DNA of 64,000 nt from Actinomadura oligospora ATCC 43269 (GTDB lineage: Bacteria > Actinomycetota > Actinomycetes > Streptosporangiales > Streptosporangiaceae): the NCBI RefSeq assembly GCF_000518265.1, contig NZ_JADG01000023.1, forward strand, positions 1 to 64,000. Direction: 5' to 3'. Made by a program: the position numbers and the translations under genes. The notes under the pieces are model-generated. The model worked only from the letters and a program-made list of their open reading frames with translations. It ran no database searches and was not told the DNA's origin. Shown here in pieces: positions 16,555 through 25,753 of the stretch (its first letter is position 1; the number at the start of each line of letters is the position of its first letter).

Positions 16555-17991
16555 TCAGAGGGAGATGACGCCGGTCCGGGTGTCGGTCATGTCGAGCAGC
16601 GTCCACTTGCCGCCGATGCGGCCCCAGCCGGTGCCCCGGCCGCCCGCGCCGCCGAACGGCATGTTGACGTCCCACCAGGAGTTGGAGTCGTTGACGATGA
16701 CCTGGCCGACGGCCATCTCCTCCATGAACCGGAACGCCTTGGTCATGTCCTTGGTGAACACCGCGCCCTGGAGGCCGAGCGCGTCGTCGTTGGCGATGCG
16801 CAGCAGCTCGTCGTCGTCCCGGCCGGTGATGATCGGGACGACCGGGCCGAACGACTCCTCGCGGGACAGCAGGCTGTCCACCGGGACCTCGTCCACGACG
16901 GTGAACTCGTAGTACAGGCCGGTCGGGGCGTCGGAGCGGCGCTGCCCGCCGAGGAGGATCTTCGCGCCGCGCTCGCGGGCGTCGGCCATGTGCCGGTCCA
17001 TCTTGGCGGCGACGCCCTCGTTGTTCAGCGGACCGAGGTTGACGGCGGCGTCGAACGGGTCGCCGAGGACGACCTTCTCGGCGGCGCGCAGCACCTCGGC
17101 GACGAACGCGTCGTGCACGTCGGCGTGGACGATGACGCGCTCGGTGGCGCAGCAGACCTGCCCGGCGCACAGGTACGCGCCGTCGACGGCGGCGCGGGCC
17201 GCCGCGGCGAGGTCGGCGTCGGCGAGCACGACGACCGGGCCGTTGCCCGAGCACTCCATGACCGACCGCTTGAGCCCGGCCATCTTCTGGATCCGCGCGC
17301 CCGTGGCGGACGATCCGATGAACCCGATCGCGTCGATCCCGGCGTGCGTGACCAGGGCCTCGCCGGTGGCGCCCCCGCCCGGGACGACGTTGACCAGACC
17401 GGCGGGTACGCCCGCCGCGACGAACGCCTCCATCGCCGCGAGGACGGTCAGCGGGGTGTTCTCCGGCGGCTTGACGACGTGCGCGTTGCCGGTGGCGAGG
17501 CCGGGCGCGACGAACTCGGCGAGCATCAGCAGGGGGAAGTTCCAGGGCGTGATGATGCCCCAGGTGCCGACCGGCCGGTGGAAGGTGAACATCCGCTTGG
17601 ACGAGTCGGTGGACGGCAGCGTCTCGCCGTGCAGCCGGACGGCGTCCTCGGCGTGCAGGTGGAACAGCTTGGCGGCCTCCTCGATGTCGGCGACCGACTC
17701 GGCGAGCGGCTTGCCCTGCTCCAGGGTCTGCAGGCGGGCCAGCTCGTCCACGCGCTTGGCCAGCTCGTCGCCGATCCGGTGACACAGGGCGGCGCGTTCC
17801 CACACGTTGGTCGCGGCCCAGGCGGGCTGCGCGGCGCGGGCGGCGGCCACGGCGGCGTCCACGTCGGCGGCGACGGCCTCGGGGATCGCGCCCGCGCGCT
17901 CGCCGGTGGCCGGGCTGACCACCTCGACGATCCCGGCGCCCTGGCCGGACACGTAGGCGCCGTTGACGAAGAAGCTGCTGGTGGTCGTCAT
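16555..17991 (-). CDS. Aldehyde dehydrogenase family protein
   Basis: A 478-residue NAD(P)-dependent aldehyde dehydrogenase. Seen: the substrate-cofactor entry WGIITPWNFPLLMLAEFVAP, GFIGSSATGARI for cofactor binding, the general-base glutamate in VMECSGNGPVV (usually ELGG), and the nucleophile in CAGQVCCATERVIVH. ESFGPVVPI matches the late family motif. The ATG at 17991 gives MTTTSSFFVNGAYV. It lies upstream of and co-directional with the FAD oxidase, with a 74-bp gap, so it likely oxidises the aldehyde the oxidase makes (a PuuC-like role). Confidence 0.9.
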   Translation of the reverse strand: MTTTSSFFVNGAYVSGQGAGIVEVVSPATGERAGAIPEAVAADVDAAVAAARAAQPAWAATNVWERAALCHRIGDELAKRVDELARLQTLEQGKPLAESVADIEEAAKLFHLHAEDAVRLHGETLPSTDSSKRMFTFHRPVGTWGIITPWNFPLLMLAEFVAPGLATGNAHVVKPPENTPLTVLAAMEAFVAAGVPAGLVNVVPGGGATGEALVTHAGIDAIGFIGSSATGARIQKMAGLKRSVMECSGNGPVVVLADADLAAAARAAVDGAYLCAGQVCCATERVIVHADVHDAFVAEVLRAAEKVVLGDPFDAAVNLGPLNNEGVAAKMDRHMADARERGAKILLGGQRRSDAPTGLYYEFTVVDEVPVDSLLSREESFGPVVPIITGRDDDELLRIANDDALGLQGAVFTKDMTKAFRFMEEMAVGQVIVNDSNSWWDVNMPFGGAGGRGTGWGRIGGKWTLLDMTDTRTGVISL

Positions 17992-18038
17992 GGGATGACC
18001 CTTCCTGCTCGGGGTGGTTCCCCACCCTGCAATCAGCA

Positions 18039-18108
18039 GAAGATTCCTGTCAAGGCTCACGATCCAACATCTCTGAACTTGATCTTGTGCGGAATCTTCA
18101 GTCTTGAC
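18039..18108. promoter_or_regulatory. Repeats in the aldehyde dehydrogenase/permease divergent promoter
   Basis: GAAGATTCC (18039-18047) and GGAATCTTC (18091-18099) form a 9-bp inverted repeat 43 bases apart. Each is followed within three bases by GTCAAG (18049-18054) or CTTGAC (18103-18108). The stretch is unusually AT-rich for this genome. It is a candidate binding region for the Lrp-type regulator or the PucR protein. Confidence 0.45.
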
Positions 18109-18251
18109 GCGGTTCTTTTGTCGGATCTATAACCAGTGGCACCGCTCACACCGGAAGCGCTCGCCTCCGGGTGCCGGGCTCCCGCCTCCCCGTCCCGGGC
18201 TCAACGCCGTTCCGCGCCGAGCCCCACCACCCCGCGCCGAAGGGCCCCCGC

Positions 18252-19649
18252 ATGACCGCACACCCCGAGAACGCCGCCGCAGACCCGCCCGCGCTGCAGA
18301 AGAAGATGCGCTGGTGGGACGGGTTCGCGATGTCCCTGACCATGCCCGCGGCCCTGATCGCCTCGCTCGGCGCGTCCATCGGCGGCCTCGGCGCCTGGGG
18401 CGCCATGGCGATCTGGGCGCTGTCGATGGTGCTCGCCACCGCCACCAACTGGATCTACACCGAGCTCGCCGCGATGTTCCCCGAGTCGTCCGGCGGGATC
18501 GCGCACTACGCGACGGAGGGCTGGCGCCGCCGCGCGCCCGTCGTCGGGCCGATCGCCAGCATCGGCTACTGGTTCCCCTGGACGACGGCCCTCTCGGTCT
18601 ACGCCGGGATCATCGGCTCGCTCGTCCAGGCCCAGTGGTTCCCGGATCAGGACTGGACGTGGACGCTCGGCCCGGTCGAGCTGACCTTCCCGATCATGGT
18701 CGGGCTGGGCGTGATCGCGCTGCTGTTCTGCGCCGCGATGGTCGGCCTCCACGCCGCCATGTGGGTCGTGTACGTGACCGGCGGCGTGCTGCTGATCCCG
18801 CTCGCGGTGTTCATCGTCGGGCCGTTCGTGACCGGCGACTGGCACACCTCCGGCCTGCACTGGAACCTGCACGGCATGGGCGGCGTCCGCGAGGCGCTGG
18901 TCTGGCTGTACGTCATGGCCTGGACGTCCTTCGGCGTCGAGGTCTGCGCGACCTTCGCGCCCGAGTACAAGGACACCGTCCGGGACACCTCCCGCGCGCT
19001 GCGCGCCGGGGTGCTGTTCTCGCTCGGGATCTTCGTCCTGCTGCCGCTGTCGCTGTCGGGCTACGTCGGCGAGGAGAAGATCGGCGCGGAGCCGACCACG
19101 TTCTACGTCGGGGCGTTCCAGAAGCTCATCGGCGGCGCGGCCGACCTCATGGTCGTCTTCCTCATCGCCTCGCTGCTGCTCATCATGATCACCGGCCTGG
19201 CGGACGGCTCGCGCGTGCTCTACACCATGGGCGCCGAGGGCACCACGCTCAAGCAGGTCGGCAAGCTGAACAAGCGCGGCGTCCCGGCGCGGGCGCTGGT
19301 CGTCGCGCTCGTGATCAACGCGTTCGTCCTGGTCGTGCTGAAGACGCCGCTGGCGATCATCGTGACCGGCAACTTCGGCTACATCCTCACCCACATCCTG
19401 GCCATCTCCGGGTTCGCGCTGCTCCGCAAGGACCGCCCGGACGCGCCGCGCCCGATCCGCCTGCCCGGCTTCTTCGTCCCGCTGGCCTGGCTGCTCACCG
19501 CGTTCCTGCTGGTCGTCCTCGTGGTCGGCGCGACCGGCTTCTCGATCACCGGGTACGGCGGCTACAAGGAGCTCGGCATCGCCCTCGGCGTCCTCGCCCT
19601 GTCGGTCGTCCTCTGGCTGTACCGGATCAAGGTCCAGGACAGGCGTTAG
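18252..19649 (+). CDS. APC-family amino acid/amine permease
   Basis: A 465-residue transporter with about twelve hydrophobic segments. Seen: the N-terminal MRWWDGFAMSLTMPAALIAS and GGLGAWGAMAIWALSMVLAT helices, a conserved ELAAMFPESSGGIAHYATEG loop and a mid-protein ITGLADGSRVLYTMGAEGT, all typical of the amino acid-polyamine-organocation family. The ATG at 18252 is preferred over a GC-rich upstream extension. It is divergent from the aldehyde dehydrogenase and likely imports the amine that this locus degrades. Its TAG overlaps the stop of the convergent PucR gene. Confidence 0.9.
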   Translation: MTAHPENAAADPPALQKKMRWWDGFAMSLTMPAALIASLGASIGGLGAWGAMAIWALSMVLATATNWIYTELAAMFPESSGGIAHYATEGWRRRAPVVGPIASIGYWFPWTTALSVYAGIIGSLVQAQWFPDQDWTWTLGPVELTFPIMVGLGVIALLFCAAMVGLHAAMWVVYVTGGVLLIPLAVFIVGPFVTGDWHTSGLHWNLHGMGGVREALVWLYVMAWTSFGVEVCATFAPEYKDTVRDTSRALRAGVLFSLGIFVLLPLSLSGYVGEEKIGAEPTTFYVGAFQKLIGGAADLMVVFLIASLLLIMITGLADGSRVLYTMGAEGTTLKQVGKLNKRGVPARALVVALVINAFVLVVLKTPLAIIVTGNFGYILTHILAISGFALLRKDRPDAPRPIRLPGFFVPLAWLLTAFLLVVLVVGATGFSITGYGGYKELGIALGVLALSVVLWLYRIKVQDRR

Positions 19650-21163
19650 GCGAGGCGGAGGGCCAGGAAGAAGTCGACGCGGTCCTCCAGCCGCGACAGG
19701 TCGCGCCCCGTCAGCTCCTCGATGCGCTGGATGCGGTAGCGGACGGAGTTGACGTGCAGGTGCAGCCGTTCGGCGCAGCGCGTCCATGAGCCGGAGTGCT
19801 GGAGGAACGTCTCCAAGGTCAGGACCAGGTCGGCCCGGTGCTCCTCGTCGTAGGTGCGCAGCGGGTCGAGCAGGCGGACCTTGAACATGTGGCGGACGTC
19901 GTCGGGGACGGACGCCAGCAGCAGGACGTGCGTGGCCAGTTCGTCATGCCGGACCACTGACACCGCGTCGCCGCGCCCGGCGGACAGCCGCCGGGCGTAG
20001 CGGGCCTCCTCGACCGCGCCGCGCAGTTCCCCGGCGGTGACCACGTCGCTGACCCCGACCGCCAGCCGGTCGCCGCCGAGACCGGGGGCGAGGGAGAGCA
20101 GCGCCCGGTGCACCTCGCCCGCGACGTCGTGACCCGCTTCGACCTGCACCACCGCGACCGCCTCGTCGTCCAGGAGGCTCACGACAGGGCCGGGCGTCCT
20201 TGGCAGGACCTCGCGCAGGACGGTCCGCAGCTCCCCGGGACGCAGCCGTCCGGACGAGGTCGCCGACACGACGGTGAACCTCGCCGACGCGTTCAGGCCG
20301 GTCAGTTCCAGGCGGGGGACGACCTCGTCGGCCGCCGCCCCTGACACCACGAGCCGGACGAGTTCCTGAGTCAGGCGTCCGGGGACGCTGAGGCGGTCGT
20401 CCAGCCGGGCCCGCTCCAGCGCGACGATCGCGGTCAGTTCCGAGACCAGCGCGCGCCGCTCGGCGGGCCATTCCGCGAGGTCGCCCGCGCAGGCCACGAA
20501 CCAGTCCGCGACCCGGGCGGTCGTGTCCGGCGCGACCGGGAACAGCGACAGCTCCGCTGGGGCGAGGCGGTGCGGCAAGCGGGGGGCGGTGAGGAACGCC
20601 CGCGCGAGGTCCTCCGGGGCGGCGGGGGGCGTTGGGCCCGCGACGACGCGTCCTGTGGGGGTGAGGACCCAGCAGCGCATGCCGAGGTCGCGGTCGACGA
20701 GTTCCAGCACCGGCCCGAGCCCCGCGCCCTCGGTCACCCCCGCGACGAGTCGCCGGTGCCGGTCCAGGACGGCGGTCAGGTCGGCGGCTCTTGCCCCGGA
20801 CAGGCGTCGGACGACCTGCTCGGTCACCGTCGCGAACGCCACGTCTTCGGGCACCCGGAACAGCGGGATCCGGTGTCGCGCGCACGCCTCGACCAGGTCG
20901 TCCGGGATCGTCCCCTTCACCGCGTCCCACGCGGCCAGCGCCGACACCCCGGCCCTGGCGAGCGTCCGGACGAACACCTCCGAGTCGGCGGGCTCCGTCC
21001 GCCACATGATCCCGGTCAGGACCAGTTCCCGCCCGCTCAGGTAGCGGGACGGGTCGAGCAGGTCGGTCGTCACCACCCAGCGGATCACCCTGTCGAGCTC
21101 GTCGTCGCCGGTCACCAGCGCCAGATGGAGTTCCGGCATCGCCAGGAGGGAACGCAGCCTCAT
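19646..21163 (-). CDS. pucR: PucR-family transcriptional regulator
   Basis: A 505-residue regulator. Seen: an N-terminal PucR domain (MRLRSLLAMPELHLALVTGD, then RWVVTTDLLDPSRYLSGREL), a central GGDEF-like/CdaR region, and a C-terminal HTH_30 with CAERLHLHVNSVRYRIQRIE. The family activates purine catabolism and related pathways on binding a small effector. The gene is divergent, 164 bp away, from the purine-degradation operon and convergent with the permease. The ATG at 21163 gives the canonical start; the longer upstream frame is low-complexity shadow sequence. Control of the purine genes is inferred from position. Confidence 0.9.
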   Translation of the reverse strand: MRLRSLLAMPELHLALVTGDDELDRVIRWVVTTDLLDPSRYLSGRELVLTGIMWRTEPADSEVFVRTLARAGVSALAAWDAVKGTIPDDLVEACARHRIPLFRVPEDVAFATVTEQVVRRLSGARAADLTAVLDRHRRLVAGVTEGAGLGPVLELVDRDLGMRCWVLTPTGRVVAGPTPPAAPEDLARAFLTAPRLPHRLAPAELSLFPVAPDTTARVADWFVACAGDLAEWPAERRALVSELTAIVALERARLDDRLSVPGRLTQELVRLVVSGAAADEVVPRLELTGLNASARFTVVSATSSGRLRPGELRTVLREVLPRTPGPVVSLLDDEAVAVVQVEAGHDVAGEVHRALLSLAPGLGGDRLAVGVSDVVTAGELRGAVEEARYARRLSAGRGDAVSVVRHDELATHVLLLASVPDDVRHMFKVRLLDPLRTYDEEHRADLVLTLETFLQHSGSWTRCAERLHLHVNSVRYRIQRIEELTGRDLSRLEDRVDFFLALRLA

Positions 21164-21327
21164 AGGGGCGAACGGTAACCCACGGTTCTCGTCCGGCGAA
21201 TACCGGCGGTTATTGGAGCAAAGCACGAAAACCGCCCGGCGGGCGGGGGCGGGCTTCGGACGTCCTGTGTCTCGACCGGGCGGGGTGTGGCTGTGTGTAC
21301 TCGTGGTGATCCACCCAAGGGGGCCGA

Positions 21328-21825
21328 GTGCTGGATCGGTTGAACGCGCTGTCGGCGGACGCGGCGGAGGCCGAGTTGCTGACCTGCTGCGCTTCGCGGC
21401 GCTGGGCCGTCGAAGTCGCTGCGGGGCGGCCGTATGCCGGGCGGGACGAGTTGATGGGCGCGTCCGCGAAGGCATTGGAGGGGCTCGGCTGGGCGGACGT
21501 TCTGGAGGCGCTCGGCGGGCATCCGCGGATCGGGGAGCGGGCGACGGGGGACGAGCGTGAGGCGCGCTGGTCGCGGGGGGAGCAGGCCGGGGCCGTGGCG
21601 GGTGAGGACGCCGTCAGGCGGGCGCTGGTCGAGGGGAATCGCGCCTACGAGGAGCGGTTCGGGCATGTGTTCCTGATCTGCGCGACCGGGAAGACCGCTG
21701 AGGAGATCCTCGCTGACCTGCGTGTTCGCCTGGGGAACGACGATGGGAGTGAGCGGGCGGTCGTCCGGTCCGAGCTGGCCGCGATCACCGCGCTGCGGCT
21801 GGCCAAGCTGATCGAAGGGGCGTGA
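21328..21825 (+). CDS. uraD: 2-oxo-4-hydroxy-4-carboxy-5-ureidoimidazoline decarboxylase
   Basis: A 165-residue OHCU decarboxylase, the third uric-acid enzyme, which makes S-allantoin. Seen: the catalytic histidine H65 in LGGHPRIGE and EERFGHVFLICATGKTAEEI, the conserved substrate-binding helix. The length is normal. The GTG at 21328 opens the operon and the stop abuts the ATG of the HIU hydrolase. It acts after uricase and HIU hydrolase, although it is encoded before them. Confidence 0.93.
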   Translation: MLDRLNALSADAAEAELLTCCASRRWAVEVAAGRPYAGRDELMGASAKALEGLGWADVLEALGGHPRIGERATGDEREARWSRGEQAGAVAGEDAVRRALVEGNRAYEERFGHVFLICATGKTAEEILADLRVRLGNDDGSERAVVRSELAAITALRLAKLIEGA

Positions 21826-22140
21826 ATGTCGCTCTCCACGCATGTGCTGGACGCCGCGAAGGGCCGTCCGGCCGCGGGCGTCGCCGTCCGGCTGGAACGC
21901 CGCGAGGACGGCCGCTACCGCGAGATCGCCGAGGCCCGGACGGACGCCGACGGGCGCGTCCGGGACTGGGGCGGCGCGGAGGTCGGGGCCGGGACGTACC
22001 GGCTGGTGTTCGAGACCGAAGAGTTTTCGGACTTCTTTCCCGAGGTCGCGGTGGCGTTCGTGATCGACGATCCCGGACGGCACTTCCACGTGCCGCTGCT
22101 GCTGAGCCCGTTCGCCTACTCGACCTACCGAGGGAGCTAG
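21826..22140 (+). CDS. uraH: 5-hydroxyisourate hydrolase
   Basis: A 104-residue transthyretin-like enzyme that opens the ring of 5-hydroxyisourate to OHCU. Seen: STHVLDAAKGRPAAGVAV with the catalytic His6, and the C-terminal signature tetrapeptide YRGS that separates HIU hydrolases from transthyretin. The ATG follows directly on the uraD stop (TGAATG), so the two are coupled. It is a tetrameric cytosolic enzyme in this family. Confidence 0.95.
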   Translation: MSLSTHVLDAAKGRPAAGVAVRLERREDGRYREIAEARTDADGRVRDWGGAEVGAGTYRLVFETEEFSDFFPEVAVAFVIDDPGRHFHVPLLLSPFAYSTYRGS

Positions 22141-22143
22141 CCG

Positions 22144-23031
22144 ATGGGCATCGTTCTCGGCCCCAACCGTTACGGGAAGGCGGAGGTGCGTGTCGTCCGG
22201 GTCACCCGGGACGGCGGGATCCACCGGATCAAGGACCTGAACGTCGGCATCGCGCTGTCCGGGGACATGGACGAGGTCCACCTGTCCGGCGACAACGCCG
22301 CCGTGCTCACCACGGACGCGCAGAAGAACACGGTGTTCGCGTTCGCCAAGAAGCACGGCGTCGGGGAGATCGAGGAGTTCGCGCTGCTGCTCGCGCGGCA
22401 CTTCGTCGACTCGCAGCCGACGATCCACCACGCGCGGGTCGAGATCGAGGAGTACGGCTGGGACCGCGTCCCGGTCGAGGACGGCCCGCCCGGCGAACGG
22501 CATTCGTTCGTCCGGAGCGGGGCCGAGACGCGGACCTGCCTCGTCCACAGCGACGGGACCGGCGGCGAGGAGTCGGTGGTCTCGGGGCTGACGGACCTGG
22601 TCGTCCTGAACAGCACCGGCAGCGAGTTCCACGGATTCATCAAGGACGAGTACACGACCCTCGCCGAGACCGACGACCGGATCCTCGCGACGGCCGTGAC
22701 CGCCCGATGGCGGCACCGGGGCCTCGACGCGGATTGGGCGACCTCTTACAGGCAGGCCAGGAAGAGCCTTCTGGACGCGTTCGCCGGGACGCACTCGCTG
22801 TCGCTTCAGCAGACGCTGTACGCGATGGGCCGCCGCGTCCTGACCGAGGACCCGGAGGTCTGCGAGGTGCGGCTGGTGATGCCGAACAGGCACCACTTCG
22901 CCGTCGATCTCTCCCCGTTCGGGCTCGACAACCCCAACGAGGTCTTCTTCGCCGCCGACCGCCCGTACGGGCTGATCGAGGGGACGGTCTTGGACGACGA
23001 AGCGCCGGGTTCGAATTCGGCATGGAAGTGA
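22144..23031 (+). CDS. Urate oxidase (uricase)
   Basis: A 295-residue cofactor-free uricase that oxidises urate to 5-hydroxyisourate with O2. Seen: RYGKAEVRVVRV near the N-terminus with the catalytic Lys of the Thr-Lys pair, TTDAQKNTVFAFAKKHGV, LTDLVVLNSTGSEFHGFIKD and a C-terminal PNRHHFAVDLSPFGLDNPNE, the urate-binding and tunnel motifs. Length and order match the family. Three bases separate it from uraH, after GGGAG. The peroxide it makes would need catalase, which is not encoded here. Confidence 0.95.
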   Translation: MGIVLGPNRYGKAEVRVVRVTRDGGIHRIKDLNVGIALSGDMDEVHLSGDNAAVLTTDAQKNTVFAFAKKHGVGEIEEFALLLARHFVDSQPTIHHARVEIEEYGWDRVPVEDGPPGERHSFVRSGAETRTCLVHSDGTGGEESVVSGLTDLVVLNSTGSEFHGFIKDEYTTLAETDDRILATAVTARWRHRGLDADWATSYRQARKSLLDAFAGTHSLSLQQTLYAMGRRVLTEDPEVCEVRLVMPNRHHFAVDLSPFGLDNPNEVFFAADRPYGLIEGTVLDDEAPGSNSAWK

Positions 23032-23044
23032 GAGTCTGGGAAAT

Positions 23045-23920
23045 ATGGACTTCCTCAGGCCGCTGACCTGGGCGGACGCGCTCGCCGCCCAGGCCGCGCA
23101 GCCCGGCGCGACGCCGGTCCAGGGCGGCACGGACGTCATGGTCGAGATCAACTTCGACGCGCGGCGGCCGGAGGCGCTGCTCGACCTCAACCCCGTCCGG
23201 GAGCTGGCGGAGCACGAGACCCTGCCGGACGGCACGCTCCGCGTCGGCGCGGGCGTCCCGTACGTCCGGTTGATCTCCGAGCTGGGGGACCGGCTGCCCG
23301 GCCTCGCCCAGGCGTCCCGGACGGTCGGCTCGCCGCAGATCCGCAACCGGGGCACCGCGGGCGGGAACCTCGGCGCGGCCTCGCCCGCCGGGGACTGCCA
23401 CCCGCCGCTGCTCGCCTCGGACGCGATCGTCGAGGTCGAGTCGTCCGCGCGCGGCACCCGGCTGATCCCGGTCGCGGAGTTCTTCACCGGGGTGAAGCGG
23501 AACGCGCTGGAGCCGGACGAGCTGATCCGCGCGATCCGCGTCGCCCCGGCGTCCGGGCCGCAGTACTTCGCCAAGATCGGCACCCGGAACGCGATGGTGA
23601 TCGCGGTCTGCTCGTTCGCGATCGCCCTGCACCCGGCGGAGCGCCGGGTCGGGACGGGCATCGGGTCGGCCGCGCCGACGCCGCGCCGCGCGACGGCCGC
23701 CGAGGAGTTCCTGTCCGGCGAGCTGGACTGGGACGGACGCGGACCGCTGTCGATCTCGGCCGCGCGGCGGTTCGGCGACCTCGTCCGGGAGGCGGCTGCC
23801 CCGATCGACGACGTCCGAGGAACCGCCGACTACCGCAGGCACGCCCTGTCGGTCTTGGCGCGCCGCACGCTGACGTGGGCTTGGAACGACTACCGCGCGG
23901 ACCGGGAGGAGGCGTCCTGA
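23045..23920 (+). CDS. Xanthine dehydrogenase FAD-binding subunit
   Basis: A 291-residue medium subunit of a three-part molybdenum hydroxylase. Seen: PVQGGTDVMVEINFDARRPE for FAD binding, ASRTVGSPQIRNRGTAGGNL with the second FAD motif, and GDCHPPLLASDAIVEV. It passes electrons from the 2Fe-2S subunit to NAD. Its stop overlaps the start of the small subunit (TGATG). Together with the next and the 25754 genes it oxidises hypoxanthine and xanthine to urate. Confidence 0.92.
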   Translation: MDFLRPLTWADALAAQAAQPGATPVQGGTDVMVEINFDARRPEALLDLNPVRELAEHETLPDGTLRVGAGVPYVRLISELGDRLPGLAQASRTVGSPQIRNRGTAGGNLGAASPAGDCHPPLLASDAIVEVESSARGTRLIPVAEFFTGVKRNALEPDELIRAIRVAPASGPQYFAKIGTRNAMVIAVCSFAIALHPAERRVGTGIGSAAPTPRRATAAEEFLSGELDWDGRGPLSISAARRFGDLVREAAAPIDDVRGTADYRRHALSVLARRTLTWAWNDYRADREEAS

Positions 23921-24405
23921 TGCGGGTGAACGTGACCGTCAACGGCGCGAAGAAGACCGTGGACGATGTCTGGGAGGGCGAGTCCCTGCTGTACGTCCTG
24001 CGTGAGCGGATGGGCCTCCCGGGCTCGAAGAACGCTTGTGAGCAGGGCGAATGCGGTTCCTGCACGGTGTATTTGGACGGCGTTCCGGTCTGCGCGTGCC
24101 TGGTCGCGGCCGGTCAGGCGGAGGGCCGCGAGGTCCGCACCGTCGAGGGCCTCGCGCCGGACCCGGACCGGGAGGAGCTGGACCCCGTCCAGCAGGCGTT
24201 CCTGGAGGCGGGCGCGGTGCAGTGCGGCTTCTGCACGCCGGGCCTGGTCGTCCAGTCGCACGACCTGCTGGAACGGGTGCCCGAGCCGTCCGACGCGGAG
24301 ATCCGCGAGGCGCTCGCCGGGAACCTGTGCCGCTGCACCGGCTACGAGAAGATCCTGGACGCGGTGCGCCTGGCGGCGCGGCGGAAGGCCGAGGCGAAGC
24401 AGTGA
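23920..24405 (+). CDS. Xanthine dehydrogenase 2Fe-2S subunit
   Basis: A 161-residue small subunit with two iron-sulfur centres. Seen: the plant-ferredoxin-like cluster CEQGECGSCTVYLDGVPVC and the helical-domain cluster CGFCTPGLVV with CRCTGYEKILDAVRLA. All eight cysteines are present. The ATG at 23920 is coupled to the FAD subunit; its TGA overlaps the GTG of the deaminase (GTGA). It carries electrons from molybdenum to FAD. Confidence 0.95.
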   Translation: MRVNVTVNGAKKTVDDVWEGESLLYVLRERMGLPGSKNACEQGECGSCTVYLDGVPVCACLVAAGQAEGREVRTVEGLAPDPDREELDPVQQAFLEAGAVQCGFCTPGLVVQSHDLLERVPEPSDAEIREALAGNLCRCTGYEKILDAVRLAARRKAEAKQ

Positions 24406-25751
24406 TCGTCATCGAGAACGCGCACGTCGTGACCGTCACCGGGGACGAGCACCCCGGCGGGCACCTGGTGATCGAGGACGACCGGATCACCGCCGTCGGC
24501 CCCGGCCCGGCCCCGGTCGCGGAGGGCGGTGAGCGGATCGACGGAACGGGCCTGCTCGTCACGCCCGGCCTGGTCAACTCCCACCACCACCTGTACCAGT
24601 GGGCGTCGCAGGGGATCGCGCCCGACCACACGCTCTTCGAGTGGCTCGTGGCGTCCTACCCGGTGTGGGCGCGGATGGACGCCGAGGTCGTCGCGGGCGC
24701 GGCGTCCGCCGGGCTCGGCTGGCTCGCCAAGTCGGGCTGCACGACGTCCACCGACCACCACTACGTCTTCCCCAAGGGACGCGGTGACCTGTTCGCGGCG
24801 GAGATCGAGGCGGCGCGCGAGCTGGGCGTCAGGTTCCATCCGTGCCGCGGCTCGATGGACCGGGGCGTCTCGCGGGGCGGCCTCCCGCCGGACGAGGTGG
24901 TCGAGGACCTGGACACGATCCTGGCCGAGACCGAGGCCGCGATCGACCGGTACCACGACGCGTCCCCGGGCTCGATGCTGCGGATCGCCGTCGCGCCCTG
25001 CTCGCCGTTCTCGGTCTCAAAGGAGCTGCTGGTCGGGTCGGCCGGGCTCGCCCGCGCGAAGGGCGTCCGGCTGCACACCCACCTCGCCGAGACGCTGGAC
25101 GAGGAGGAGCACACCCGCGAGCAGTTCGGCATGACCCCGGTCGAGTACATGGACTCGATCGGCTGGCTCGGCCCGGACGTCTGGCTCGCCCACTGCGTCC
25201 ACCTGCACGACACCGACGTCAAGCGGCTCGCGGAGACCGGCACCGGCACCGCGCACTGCCCGTCGTCCAACGCGCGGCTCGGCGCGGGCGTCGCCCGGGT
25301 CCCGGCGCTGCTGGAGGCGGGCGCGCCGGTCGGCCTCGGCGTGGACGGCGCGGCGTCGGCCGAGATGGTGCCGCTCGCCGGGGAGATCCGGCAGGCCGTC
25401 TATATGCAGCGCGCGAAGAACGGGCCGACCGCGCTGACCGCCCGGCAGGCGCTGGAGATGGCGACCTTGGGCGGCGCGCGCTGCCTCGGACGCCAGGACG
25501 AGATCGGCTCGCTGGAGCCCGGCAAGCTCGCCGACGTCGCGTTGTGGCGGGTCGACGGCTTCCACGCGGCGATCGACGACCCCGTGGTCGCGCTCGCCCA
25601 CGGCGCGACGCCGCCGCTGGAACGCCTGCTCGTCGGCGGCCGGACGATCGTCCGCGACGACACGCTCGTCTCCGTCCCGCAGGACGAGGCCGCACGGCGC
25701 GGCGCCGCCGCCCACCGCCGCCTCATGGACCTCGCCGAGGAGGTGCTGTAG
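24402..25751 (+). CDS. 8-oxoguanine deaminase / guanine-type amidohydrolase
   Basis: A 449-residue metal-dependent amidohydrolase. Seen: VTPGLVNSHHHLYQW with the metal-binding His pair, LHTHLAETLDEEEH, VWLAHCVHLHD and GLGVDGAASAEM with the catalytic aspartate, matching the 8-oxoguanine/hydroxydechloroatrazine deaminase group. It would release ammonia from an oxidised or plain purine base, giving uric acid or xanthine for the rest of the operon. The GTG start overlaps the small XDH subunit. Which purine is used cannot be fixed by sequence; this subgroup is best known for 8-oxoguanine. Confidence 0.85.
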   Translation: MIVIENAHVVTVTGDEHPGGHLVIEDDRITAVGPGPAPVAEGGERIDGTGLLVTPGLVNSHHHLYQWASQGIAPDHTLFEWLVASYPVWARMDAEVVAGAASAGLGWLAKSGCTTSTDHHYVFPKGRGDLFAAEIEAARELGVRFHPCRGSMDRGVSRGGLPPDEVVEDLDTILAETEAAIDRYHDASPGSMLRIAVAPCSPFSVSKELLVGSAGLARAKGVRLHTHLAETLDEEEHTREQFGMTPVEYMDSIGWLGPDVWLAHCVHLHDTDVKRLAETGTGTAHCPSSNARLGAGVARVPALLEAGAPVGLGVDGAASAEMVPLAGEIRQAVYMQRAKNGPTALTARQALEMATLGGARCLGRQDEIGSLEPGKLADVALWRVDGFHAAIDDPVVALAHGATPPLERLLVGGRTIVRDDTLVSVPQDEAARRGAAAHRRLMDLAEEVL

Positions 25752-25753
25752 CG

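Noticed and set aside
16481..18025. Extension of the FAD oxidase frame through the aldehyde dehydrogenase gene
   Set aside because: It is antisense-like shadow sequence of a gene in another frame; the oxidase has a clear start at 16480.
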